From positions 1 to 20,536 of the forward strand of contig DGNJ01000090.1 in assembly GCA_002388905.1 (NCBI GenBank): a stretch of 20,536 nt of DNA, read 5' to 3'. The position numbers were made by a program, and so were the translations under genes. Source of the stretch: Cellvibrionales bacterium UBA4495 (GTDB lineage: Bacteria > Pseudomonadota > Gammaproteobacteria > Pseudomonadales > Porticoccaceae). Shown one piece after another: positions 6,887 to 14,383 of this stretch (position 1 is its first letter; each line of letters begins with the position of its first letter). The notes beneath the pieces are model-generated. The model was given only the letters and a program-made list of their open reading frames with translations. It ran no database searches and was not told the origin of the DNA.

Positions 6887-8134
6887 CTATTCAACTTCCA
6901 TGGGTACCTTGAAGTAGTGCTGGTAGCGAGTGAATAGTTCGCGCAGTTGCCTTTCCTCATGATCCTGAACGGTCCGATACTGATGGCGACCGAACTTGTC
7001 CTGTTGTTTCGACGCAATAAATGCCCGAATGCGGCGCTCGGCCTCGGTGCTCAACTCCAGGCCTGTTTGACGATAAATTGCGTCTATGGCTTCCCAAGGC
7101 CTTTCCACCAGGTCCTTGTACATGACATTGATAACCCTTTCGATAGGTATATCGCCTGCTTCGAACTGGCCGACGATGCTGTCGAGTGCATCGGCCATGA
7201 CTTCGGGAGCCAGCAGTCTTTCGAAGCTACGTGTTTCGAACGGCTTGTCGCTTCTCATCCAGAATAGTGTCGCCAGTAAATTCGTATTGGAGGCATTGGC
7301 CCTCAGTGGATCCCTGTGCGTATAAAGTACGCGGGCATCGGGAAAGGCCTGGAAAAGCTCATCGAGGTGCCACAGGTGGGGCGGTGCTTTCAGCAACCAA
7401 TGTCGACGGGGATTCTTCCATTGAAGGAGTTTCAGGAATCTCTTGTGGTAGTCGTACATATAGCGCCAGTTGCCATGGCTTTTGAGCCAGGCCAGGTAGG
7501 AGGGCACATTAACTCGGGCGGGCAGGTTTTCCGTGTGGAAAGAGTAGATAAAGGCTTCTGAACACTCGTTTGGGATGCGCGCTCCCATTTCGTGCATGGC
7601 GCGGAACTGAGGTGCCAGGCGATTATAAAGTGTCAGAAACTTATCGGTTCGCTCGATTCTGGGGTCGGTCTCGTAGGAGGCCGCTTCCGGCGGCGGACAG
7701 GGCTCGACAATCTCCCAGCTGAGGAGCGGACCAAGTTGGGGGTCCTCAGCCAGTCGCTCAAAGAGAATTGACGTGCCGGAACGGGACAGGCCGGTAATGA
7801 ATACCGGTTCCCTGATTTCCTCGTCGTCAATTTCGGGATGTTTCCTGTAGGTCTCCTGTATCTGGAGTCGCACTTTCAGTGCCTGGAGCAATTCGGCGCG
7901 GGTGAACAGCCGGCCGAAAAAGTTGAGTTCCGCTTCCTCATTGATGGCGGTAATAAGGACTTGGAAAGCTTCCCGCCACTGATCGTCACCGAAATCGGTG
8001 ATTCCCAGGCTCCGGGTTGCCGTATCAATCAACTCGTCGGCCTGTAATGGCACCAGGGTTTCCACGTCGAAGGCATCTGCTTCGGCGTTGAATCGTGCCA
8101 GCCAGTCCGGGCGCTCGGGGGGTGTCCAGTCCAT
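6887..8134 (-). CDS. PAPS-dependent sulfotransferase family protein
   Basis: A 415-residue protein with the 5'-phosphosulfate loop in PVFITGLSRSGTSILFERL (GLSRSGTS at 115-122) and the 3'-phosphate site at VLYTHRDPLRANAS (HRDP at 273-276). The WLLKAPPHLWHLDELF segment (about 246-261) is typical of the bacterial Sulfotransfer_3-type branch. Such proteins transfer sulfate from PAPS to hydroxyls, though many bacterial members are untested. No signal peptide. It is the first gene of the minus-strand set; an operator palindrome lies 47-65 bases upstream of the ATG. The ribosome site is weak (GGAAAA). The start is chosen because the family N-terminus follows at once and no upstream in-frame ATG is better placed. 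Confidence 0.88.
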   Translation of the reverse strand: MDWTPPERPDWLARFNAEADAFDVETLVPLQADELIDTATRSLGITDFGDDQWREAFQVLITAINEEAELNFFGRLFTRAELLQALKVRLQIQETYRKHPEIDDEEIREPVFITGLSRSGTSILFERLAEDPQLGPLLSWEIVEPCPPPEAASYETDPRIERTDKFLTLYNRLAPQFRAMHEMGARIPNECSEAFIYSFHTENLPARVNVPSYLAWLKSHGNWRYMYDYHKRFLKLLQWKNPRRHWLLKAPPHLWHLDELFQAFPDARVLYTHRDPLRANASNTNLLATLFWMRSDKPFETRSFERLLAPEVMADALDSIVGQFEAGDIPIERVINVMYKDLVERPWEAIDAIYRQTGLELSTEAERRIRAFIASKQQDKFGRHQYRTVQDHEERQLRELFTRYQHYFKVPMEVE

Positions 8135-8180
8135 TATTTATTTTCCGCGAATTACCGGGATGCTATTGTCTGCTTACGGT

Positions 8181-8199
8181 AACTGATATAGCATCAGTT
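8181..8199. promoter_or_regulatory. Operator palindrome copy 1 (sulfotransferase operon)
   Basis: AACTGATATAGCATCAGTT: seven-base arms AACTGAT/ATCAGTT around five bases, with one further flanking T/A pair each side. It lies upstream of the minus-strand sulfotransferase. On that strand a TGCTATATC element, resembling an extended -10, falls inside the palindrome, so a bound dimer would block the promoter. It shares length and arms with five other copies in the window. Confidence 0.75.
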
Positions 8200-8250
8200 A
8201 ACAAAGTGGTTTCGATGGTATTCTCTGAAGCTGGTAACTTCTGGCGCAGG

Positions 8251-8499
8251 GTGAGCCACTCTGGTTCGATGTTCTGCCGGAGTACTCAGTATCCCCGGGG
8301 CGAACCTGGGGGACTGTAAAAATCTGGTGAGAGCCCGGTGGGTAAAGATAGACGAAGGTCCCGTACAGTCGCGCAGAGAGGGCCGAAGTAATGCGGAGCA
8401 CCTGGTTAAGTATTTCGGGAGACGCGGCATTGAAGAGCGGTCAGCCATAATGGGTGAGGTGCCCGTGACAGGGGGAGTTCCTTAAAAGATAGGTGGAAC
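8251..8499 (+). ncRNA. Candidate structured RNA, family unassigned (possibly ORF-less HEARO/IsrB omega-RNA)
   Basis: About 250 intergenic bases differ in style from the coding sequence and hold several nested pairings: CCCC/GGGG (8293-8296 with 8308-8311), GACTGTA/TACAGTC (8312-8318 with 8364-8370), CTGG/CCGG inside it, GCACCT/AGGTGC (8398-8403 with 8457-8462) and GTTCC/GGAAC (8477-8481 with 8495-8499). Unpaired purine-rich runs such as GTAAAGATAGACGAAGG look like conserved RNA core. The block begins at GTGA (8251). HEARO elements, the omega-RNAs of IsrB, are reported to follow ATGA/GTGA and often lack the ORF, which fits size and position. I cannot confirm the family; a degenerate ribozyme or group II intron piece is also possible. 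No protein gene accompanies it. Confidence 0.4.
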
Positions 8500-8507
8500 A
8501 AAAAATG

Positions 8508-8544
8508 TCCTATCCGTGCAACATGTTGCCGGCATGGGATAGGA
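8508..8544. repeat. Inverted repeat with nested palindrome
   Basis: TCCTATCC (8508-8515) and GGATAGGA (8537-8544) are perfect 8-base arms, enclosing the perfect 12-base palindrome GCAACATGTTGC (8518-8529). It follows the candidate RNA immediately. There is no T-run after it, so it could be the end hairpin of that element, or an independent hairpin. Confidence 0.6.
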
Positions 8545-8612
8545 TGAAGCATCAATCGGCGCGTCTTCATAACGATTTATGCTCTGGCAGCTAGAGGAAT
8601 AAATATTTGTTG

Positions 8613-8641
8613 TTGACATGGGGGCGGTTGTGCTTTAAAAA
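8613..8641 (+). promoter_or_regulatory. Sigma70-type promoter of TonB receptor 1
   Basis: A perfect TTGACA (8613-8618), a 17-base spacer and TAAAAA (8636-8641) form a good -35/-10 pair. The expected start near 8648 falls inside operator copy 2. The transcript would carry a leader of about 315 bases before the receptor ATG at 8963. Confidence 0.65.
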
Positions 8642-8644
8642 CGA

Positions 8645-8663
8645 AACTGACACAATGATAGTT
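8645..8663. promoter_or_regulatory. Operator palindrome copy 2 (TonB receptor 1)
   Basis: AACTGACACAATGATAGTT, the most diverged copy (outer AACT/AGTT and inner CA/TG pairs match; positions 5-6 of the arm do not). It starts three bases after the -10 element and covers the likely transcription start, a classic repressor position. Confidence 0.6.
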
Positions 8664-8962
8664 ATTGCAGCCGGCGTGTTATTAACGATACAGAAAAAGA
8701 TGCGATTGGCGTTGCTGCAAGCGAATGGTTTTGAAAATTATATAAGTAAAGAAAACGAGGTGTTACCACAACTGGATATCCTATACACACCAGCAGGTTT
8801 GCCCGCTTTGGTGCAGAGGCGTTCCTCGTCATCCGGTGCCGGATCGATCGGCGCAGGAAGCCAATACCTGACGCCCTGTCTAGATGATCAGCAATAACAG
8901 TGCTTGGCTGCGGACCGACCAAAACGATAAATCAAATATTCCCTTTTTGGAGGAAGCGAGTG

Positions 8963-11518
8963 ATGTCATATAGAACAAAATTATTGCCTATTTCCATGGC
9001 GGCCGGCCTTGCCGCGATATTCACTCCCGTTACCTCGGTTAGTGCCCAGGATGGCGAATCCAGTCGGATGCTCGAGGAAATTGTAGTGACCGCCCGTCGT
9101 CGCGAGGAGAGCCTGCAGGATGTTCCTGTCTCGGTAACGGCCTTCACTCCGGAACTCATGGAAGCCAAGGGCATCTCCCAGCCCTATGACCTGATCGGCA
9201 ATGTTCCCGGGCTGACGGCTCAGGGGGGCAGCGCAAACCGCAATGATGTTAATTTCTTTATTCGCGGCCAGGGCATCACCTTTGGCAGTAGCCCCTCTGT
9301 GGTGCAGTACTTCGCCGAAACGCCGGTAGAACCCAACTCCGCCAGCGGTGGCCAGAACATCACCTACTATGATCTGGAGTCCATCGAGGTCCTTAAGGGC
9401 CCCCAGGGCACCCTGTTCGGTCGTCCGACGACCGGTGGGGCGGTCCTGATCAATCCCAAGCGGCCCACCTATGAATTCGATGGGTTTGTCGAGGCCAAGC
9501 TGGGTAACTACGCTTCCCGGGATATCACCGCCGCTATCAATGTGCCCCTGATCGAGGACAAACTGGCGGTGCGTATTGCGGCGAATATGAGCTATCACGA
9601 CGGTTATTCGAAGAGCCGGGTGACCGGTCAGGAGCTGGATGATCGTAATCGGGACTCCTACCGGATCGGCGTGTTGTTCGAGCCCACCAGCTGGTTTTCC
9701 AATTACTTCCTGTTCGAGGATAATCGCATTGATGAAAACGGTACCGCGATCATTAATGCCTTTCTCGATGAAGATCACCCGCTGTTGACTACCGATACCA
9801 ACTTCGCGCCGGCTGTCGGTTTCGTGGAGGCAGGCGCAATGGAAATTACTTCCGGCGGTATTATCAGGTTCGCCATTTGTCCCAATGCGCCATTCTTCGG
9901 GCAAACGGTTGCTCAATGTGTTTCCGACCGGATTGCCCGGGTGGACTCTGTGCGCAACGGTCTGATCGCCGAGCGTCAGCGGTTAGGCGACAATGACGGC
10001 GACGAGGTAAGGACAGCGGCTCATTCGAACTTCAACTTTCTCGATTCCCATGTCCAGAAGATCATCAATATTACCAGGATCGACCTGGGGAAATGGGGTT
10101 TCCTGGGGGACACTTCACTCAAGAATATCTACCAGACAAACCGCAACGAAAAATCCTCGGTAGTCCGTGAGATTGGCGGATCACCCATTGAGCACGCCGT
10201 GGTGTATAACAACCTGGATATCGTCAATGGTGATCCGGTACAGTCCAGTCGCTTTGGCAAGAGCGATTGGGACGACCGCTTTTCCGAGGAAATCCAACTG
10301 TCCGGCATGGCCCTGGACCGCCACGCCTGGGTACTGGGCTATTTCTATGAAAAGTCCGACAAGACCATTTACCAGAATGGACCAGCGATTTTCAGTACGC
10401 TGGATGGAGCCTTTACCGTACCCGCCGGTCTGCCCGCTATTTCCAGTGGCTTTACCGACGAATTTGAACAGGAAAATACGGGTATCTACGCCCAGACCAC
10501 CCTGGACCTTGCGGATATCGGCCTGGACGATTTTAAGCTGACCCTCGGCTATCGCTGGAGCAAGTTCGAGCAGCAGCAGACCAATGTGGATACAGTCATT
10601 ACATTGGACGGCGTTGCTCGTGCCCAGACGCTCAATCCACTGTCGGCGGACCTGGAGCAAAAGGAGGATTCCTATACAGTTGCCCTTGACTGGCAGGCGA
10701 CAGAAAACCTGATGCTCTATGCCACTCACCGCCGTGGCTTCAAGCAGGGAGGGATCAACGCACAATCCATTCCCTTTGTGGGAATAGCGCCTCTGGCCAA
10801 TGCCACCTTTGAACCTGAAACCGTGAAGGACTATGAGGTTGGTGCCAAGTGGGACTGGAACTTCGGCGGGGTGATTGGCCGGACCAATGTGGCAATCTTC
10901 AAGGCCGAATATACCGACCTTCACCGCAACGAAACGTTTTTTAACGGTACAGGCGTGTCGGCCCAGATCGGCAATATTGCCGAGGCGACGACTCAGGGGC
11001 TGGAATTGGAAAACTCCATGCAACTGACGGACAACGTTCGCGTGGACCTGACCTACAGCTATCTGGATGCCGAGTATGATAAATATCCCGGCGCGGTTTA
11101 TAACTCCGCTCAGCAGGTGGTGCAACTGGTGGATCAGGATTTCTCCGGGGCCCCGGAGCATATATTTGGCGCACTGTTCCAGTATTGGTTGCCGATGGTG
11201 CCGGCCGGGTACGGGGAAGTTAAAGCTTCGCTCAATTACACCTATCAGGGCGAGATGATCCTCGGTGATGGCCAGCAGTACAACGCGGTCGACGAGACCC
11301 AGGAAAGCTACGACCTCCTGAATCTGCGCCTGGACTGGAACAACGTGATGGGTAATTCCGTGGATATGGCGTTGTTTGTCAAGAACGCCACCGACGAGGT
11401 GTACGGCATAGCCAACAGCGCCCTGATGGATGCCTTCGGCCATGTGGGCCGCGCCTATGGCAATCCGCGTACCTACGGATTCGAGATCAAGGCAAGATTC
11501 GGCGCTTCCGCCAACTGA
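8963..11518 (+). CDS. TonB-dependent receptor 1 (outer membrane)
   Basis: An 851-residue outer-membrane receptor. A signal peptide (MSYRTKLLPISMAAGLAAIF..., cleavage near SVSA-QD, about residue 28) precedes a TonB-box-like EEIVVTA and the plug domain, with RGQGI and the [26 protein letters not shown] signature, followed by a beta-barrel of repeated aromatic strands. The start at 8963 is chosen because GGAGGA lies eight bases upstream and the signal peptide begins there; the 63 bases upstream are open but do not encode a plausible leader. The plug signature has FGRPTTGGAV where FGRNATGGAI is usual. The last strand ends YGFEIKARF followed by GASAN, so the usual terminal aromatic is not last. 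Preceded by promoter plus operator and followed by a terminator, so probably monocistronic. Imports an unknown ligand with TonB energy. Confidence 0.93.
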   Translation: MSYRTKLLPISMAAGLAAIFTPVTSVSAQDGESSRMLEEIVVTARRREESLQDVPVSVTAFTPELMEAKGISQPYDLIGNVPGLTAQGGSANRNDVNFFIRGQGITFGSSPSVVQYFAETPVEPNSASGGQNITYYDLESIEVLKGPQGTLFGRPTTGGAVLINPKRPTYEFDGFVEAKLGNYASRDITAAINVPLIEDKLAVRIAANMSYHDGYSKSRVTGQELDDRNRDSYRIGVLFEPTSWFSNYFLFEDNRIDENGTAIINAFLDEDHPLLTTDTNFAPAVGFVEAGAMEITSGGIIRFAICPNAPFFGQTVAQCVSDRIARVDSVRNGLIAERQRLGDNDGDEVRTAAHSNFNFLDSHVQKIINITRIDLGKWGFLGDTSLKNIYQTNRNEKSSVVREIGGSPIEHAVVYNNLDIVNGDPVQSSRFGKSDWDDRFSEEIQLSGMALDRHAWVLGYFYEKSDKTIYQNGPAIFSTLDGAFTVPAGLPAISSGFTDEFEQENTGIYAQTTLDLADIGLDDFKLTLGYRWSKFEQQQTNVDTVITLDGVARAQTLNPLSADLEQKEDSYTVALDWQATENLMLYATHRRGFKQGGINAQSIPFVGIAPLANATFEPETVKDYEVGAKWDWNFGGVIGRTNVAIFKAEYTDLHRNETFFNGTGVSAQIGNIAEATTQGLELENSMQLTDNVRVDLTYSYLDAEYDKYPGAVYNSAQQVVQLVDQDFSGAPEHIFGALFQYWLPMVPAGYGEVKASLNYTYQGEMILGDGQQYNAVDETQESYDLLNLRLDWNNVMGNSVDMALFVKNATDEVYGIANSALMDAFGHVGRAYGNPRTYGFEIKARFGASAN

Positions 11519-11545
11519 TCGACAGGCGTATGCCGCAATCGCAGT

Positions 11546-11590
11546 AAACCGCCGCATATTCCGGCATGGGATGTGTGGCGGTTTTTATTT
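11546..11590 (+). terminator. Intrinsic terminator of TonB receptor 1
   Basis: AAACCGCC (11546-11553) pairs with GGCGGTTT (11577-11584), extended by GCAT/ATGT inside, followed by a T-rich run (TTTATTTTA). It lies 28 bases after the receptor stop. Confidence 0.8.
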
Positions 11591-11616
11591 TATGACCTGC
11601 CGTTTATTATCGTATA

Positions 11617-11634
11617 GTCTTATAGTAATAAGAC
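11617..11634. repeat. Inverted repeat upstream of the second SDR gene
   Basis: GTCTTATAGTAATAAGAC has perfect 7-base arms around four bases and lies 101 bases before the SDR ATG, in an AT-rich stretch. It is unlike the AACTGAC operator. It may be a site for another regulator or part of a promoter; no strong -35/-10 pair could be fixed. Confidence 0.5.
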
Positions 11635-11735
11635 CATCAGGTCCCTTTCTGATTCGATGGCCAACAACAGGCAGGCTCGTGGATTCTTTGGCGAGTACTG
11701 CAAAATTTCAACAGTGAAAAAGCCAGGGTGATCAA

Positions 11736-12539
11736 ATGAATCGACTTGAAAACAGGATCGCTATTATTGCCGGTGGTGCCACCGGCATCGGCGCGGCCTG
11801 CGCACGCCGCTATATTGCCGAGGGCGCATCCGTCATGATCGGCGACCTCAATATCGACGGCGCCAGGGCGCTGGCCGGGGAGTTGGGTGAAAAGGCCGCC
11901 GCCGCTCATTACGATGCGGCCGACGAGAATTCCGTCAAGGCCCTGGTTCAGGCCACTGTCGACTGGTTCGGCGGTATCGATATCCTGCACAACAATGTCG
12001 CGCTGACATCCAAGGAAATCCAGGCCCTGGATACCGACGTCACCGGTATTCCCCTTGATACCTGGGAGTTGACATTGAAAATCAACGCAACTTCATTTCT
12101 GGTGGCCAGTAAGTACGCAATCCCGCATATGATATCAAGGGGCGGCGGTGCCATTATCAACACCGCTTCCAATTCGGGCCGTTTTGGCGACGTTGTCAGA
12201 ACCGCCTATGGCGCTTCCAAGGCCACGGTCATCTCCCTGACCCAGCATATCGCCGTTCAGTATGGCAAGCAGGGAATCCGCTGCAATGCCATCGCGCCCG
12301 GCGTTATCCTTACCGACGCGATGAACGCCCTGCCGGAATTGAAAAGCCTCATTGAACCCCATATTTTGACGCCTGAATTTGGCAAGCCCGAGGATGTGGC
12401 GGCCCTGGGGGCCTTTTTGGCGTCTGACGAGTCCCGCTATATTACCGGCCAGGTCTTCCCCATCGATGGCGGTGCATCCGTCCATCACCCGCAACTGGCG
12501 GACGTTATGAGGTCTTCCTCCAGCAAAGGACAAAGCTAG
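11736..12539 (+). CDS. Short-chain dehydrogenase/reductase (NAD-type)
   Basis: A 267-residue classical SDR with the loop GGATGIG (13-19), HNNVA (85-89, the NNAG site), tetrad N117, S145, Y158 and K162 (TAYGASKA), PGVILTD and the ITGQVFPIDGGAS ending. An Asp after the second strand (IGDLN, D37) favours NAD(H). All tetrad residues are present, unlike the other SDR of the window. The start has AGGGTG seven bases upstream. It has its own upstream region and a downstream terminator, and lacks the shared operator, so it may be controlled separately or by read-through. Likely a dehydrogenase for a pathway alcohol; substrate unknown. Confidence 0.92.
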   Translation: MNRLENRIAIIAGGATGIGAACARRYIAEGASVMIGDLNIDGARALAGELGEKAAAAHYDAADENSVKALVQATVDWFGGIDILHNNVALTSKEIQALDTDVTGIPLDTWELTLKINATSFLVASKYAIPHMISRGGGAIINTASNSGRFGDVVRTAYGASKATVISLTQHIAVQYGKQGIRCNAIAPGVILTDAMNALPELKSLIEPHILTPEFGKPEDVAALGAFLASDESRYITGQVFPIDGGASVHHPQLADVMRSSSSKGQS

Positions 12540-12567
12540 CAAACGTCCTTCGGGCGAATTACTGAGT

Positions 12568-12605
12568 AAAGCCTGCTCCACCGAAGGCGGGGCAGGTTTC
12601 GTTTC
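12568..12605 (+). terminator. Probable intrinsic terminator after the second SDR
   Basis: Arms around CCTGCTCC and GGGGCAGG (imperfect, 12572-12597) form a hairpin with an ACCGAAGGC loop, followed by a T-rich run (TTTCGTTTCT). It lies about 30 bases after the SDR stop. Confidence 0.6.
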
Positions 12606-12762
12606 TCCGCGCATCTTTTCCAACTCTCATCGCCCTCGGTCGCTCTCGGCCCTTATCCCTCCTCCGGCAAAACAGCATTTGATTGACACCAGTCAAAAAC
12701 TTCCTGAACCCATGGCTATTTAATGGGGCCGAATGCGGTGATATGCCCTTGATCGCGCCAAC

Positions 12763-12781
12763 AACTGACAGATAGTCAGTT
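12763..12781. promoter_or_regulatory. Operator palindrome copy 3 (Rieske oxygenase)
   Basis: AACTGACAGATAGTCAGTT: perfect AACTGAC/GTCAGTT arms around five bases. It ends 55 bases before the oxygenase ATG. A weak promoter (TTGATC 12749-12754, 16-base spacer, GATAGT) would place its -10 inside the palindrome. This copy and copy 6 best represent the motif. Confidence 0.8.
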
Positions 12782-12836
12782 ACCGGTGTCCGGTTTTCAC
12801 CATTGGTTCAAGTATTCGGTACGAGTGAGGACACGA

Positions 12837-14201
12837 ATGAATATCCAGGTGACAGAAGCCCCCTTCTCCAAGGTCCGCAAGGACTATATCGACCAGCGTC
12901 GTTACACATCGCCCGAGTTCGCCCGACTTGAAAGGGAGAGTCTGTGGACGGTTTCCTGGCACTGGGCCTGCCGGGAAGAGGATATTCCGCTCGTGGGGGA
13001 TTACCTGGTCTACGATATCGGCGACCAGAGCATTGTCGTGGTGAGAACCTCGACGGAAGCTATCGAGGCATTCCACAACGTCTGCCCCCACCGCGGGCGC
13101 CGGTTGTTGACCGGGCGCGGCAAAGTCACCCGGTTCCACTGTGTCTTTCACGCCTGGCAGTGGGATCTGCACGGCAACAACACCCGGATTCTGGATCATG
13201 AACAGTGGCGGGGCTGTGCCGGCATGAGCACCGGCGATATGGCCCTGGCACGGGTCCATGTGGGACGTTGGGCCGGTTTCGTGTTTATCAATATGAGTGC
13301 TGAACCGGAACCTTTCGAGGAATTTATCCAGCCGGCACCGCAATACCTGGATGTCCTCAGGATGGAGGACATGCGCTACAACTGGCACAAGGCTATCAGG
13401 GTCAAATGCAACTGGAAGGTGGCCCAGGAAGCCTTCATGGAAAGCTATCATGTCTGGGGCACACATCCGCAGTTCCTGCAATATTCCGACGACAAGAACT
13501 ACAGCCTGGCCGAGGGTAAGCATGGCAAGCATATCTGGACTTACGAACTGCCGCCGGGCACGCCATCCCGGCGCCTGGGCAAGCCGCCCCTGAGCCTGGA
13601 CGAGGTCCGGGAAAATTTTGCCGATTTGCAACTGGCTTTTGCCGACCAGTTGGGCCTGGGCAATGGCGATGGCCAGTTCACGGCCCGTTCACTGAACGCC
13701 GCGTCCGAGGCCGTGCGTGAGCTGCCGGAGGGGACATCCATGGAAAAGGCCATGGAAACGGCTTTCCTCGCCATGAAAAGTGCGGCGGATGAAGATGGCG
13801 CATACTTTCCGGTGATTCCCCCGGAACATCTTGGGACCATGGGCCATGACTGGAATATCTTCCCCAATCTGGGCATCGTTTGGGGAGCCGACGGCACGCT
13901 GGTATTCCGTGGCCGACCCGATCCGGAGGATCCGGACAACCCTGATGTCTGCATACTGGAAATGATCAGCCTCCTGCACTGGGGGAAAGGCAAGGAGCCC
14001 AGGGTTGAAATCGATGATGTCGACGACTGGAAAAACCAGAAAGACCGGATCCCCAAGCTTCTTCTCCAGGACCTGATGAATATCGAGGAGGTGCAACGGG
14101 GCATGCATTCCGTGGGCCTGAAGGCGTTGCGACCCAATCCGGTGCAGGAGGTCCAGATCACCAACTTCCATCAGGTGATCAATCAATACCTGTTTGACTG
14201 A
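12837..14201 (+). CDS. Rieske non-heme iron oxygenase, alpha subunit
   Basis: A 454-residue ring-hydroxylating-type alpha subunit. The Rieske 2Fe-2S motif is C83-P-H85 ... C102-V-F-H105 (CxH-x16-CxxH). The catalytic iron site follows as ESYHVWGTH with H205 and H210, and D412 in LLQDLMNIEEVQRG as the likely third ligand. The bridging acid between Rieske centre and iron is Glu (E202) in place of the Asp of naphthalene dioxygenase, as in some O-/N-demethylase and quaternary-amine members. The ATG at 12837 is preferred over an upstream GTG (12786) because GAGG lies eight bases before it. No beta subunit, ferredoxin or reductase is present in the window, so electrons must come from partners elsewhere. 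Probably hydroxylates or dealkylates a cyclic substrate. Confidence 0.92.
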   Translation: MNIQVTEAPFSKVRKDYIDQRRYTSPEFARLERESLWTVSWHWACREEDIPLVGDYLVYDIGDQSIVVVRTSTEAIEAFHNVCPHRGRRLLTGRGKVTRFHCVFHAWQWDLHGNNTRILDHEQWRGCAGMSTGDMALARVHVGRWAGFVFINMSAEPEPFEEFIQPAPQYLDVLRMEDMRYNWHKAIRVKCNWKVAQEAFMESYHVWGTHPQFLQYSDDKNYSLAEGKHGKHIWTYELPPGTPSRRLGKPPLSLDEVRENFADLQLAFADQLGLGNGDGQFTARSLNAASEAVRELPEGTSMEKAMETAFLAMKSAADEDGAYFPVIPPEHLGTMGHDWNIFPNLGIVWGADGTLVFRGRPDPEDPDNPDVCILEMISLLHWGKGKEPRVEIDDVDDWKNQKDRIPKLLLQDLMNIEEVQRGMHSVGLKALRPNPVQEVQITNFHQVINQYLFD

Positions 14202-14244
14202 GAGTACCGGGCTGGCCCGGAAAGGCACGGTTGCCAGAATTAAT

Positions 14245-14263
14245 AGCTGACAAAGCGTCAGTT
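14245..14263. promoter_or_regulatory. Operator palindrome copy 4 (amidohydrolase)
   Basis: AGCTGACAAAGCGTCAGTT, with one arm base changed from consensus (A2 to G). It lies in the 182-base gap between the Rieske gene and the amidohydrolase, 121 bases before the latter's ATG. No good -35/-10 pair could be placed, so the promoter is uncertain, but the position implies the hydrolase can be transcribed separately. Confidence 0.75.
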
Positions 14264-14326
14264 AATGATCTGGATCAATGCCACTATCGCGGCACTGTCT
14301 TTAAATGGGCCATGTGACAAACACGC

Positions 14327-14366
14327 GAATTCAACGCCGGCGGACCATTTTGGGTCCGCGGAATTC
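14327..14366 (+). promoter_or_regulatory. Leader hairpin upstream of the amidohydrolase ribosome site
   Basis: GCGGACC (14340-14346) pairs with GGTCCGC (14353-14359) around a six-base loop, and GAATTC repeats (14327-14332, 14361-14366) can pair outside. It ends four bases before the GGAG Shine-Dalgarno sequence. With no T-run it is not a terminator; it could protect the mRNA 5' region or modulate translation. Confidence 0.5.
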
Positions 14367-14383
14367 AACAGGAGTCTATCAAC

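Noticed and set aside
8194..8448. 84-codon minus-strand frame across the candidate RNA
   Set aside because: It overlaps the palindrome and folded RNA region; composition (Pro, Arg, Ser rich) is typical of translated structured RNA.
8251..8499. Cobalamin or other metabolite riboswitch for receptor 1
   Set aside because: No B12-box or other riboswitch core was recognised, and the segment lies upstream of the predicted receptor promoter.
8607..8897. 96-codon plus-strand frame before receptor 1
   Set aside because: It runs through the promoter and operator copy 2, has no ribosome site and resembles no protein family.
10181..11557. 458-codon minus-strand frame opposite receptor 1
   Set aside because: It is an antisense shadow of a clear receptor gene, a common effect of GC-rich codon use.
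12683..12696. TTGACACCAGTCAA as a seventh operator copy
   Set aside because: The arms are TTGAC/GTCAA with a four-base spacer and lack the outer AAC/GTT pairs; spacing does not match the 19-bp motif.
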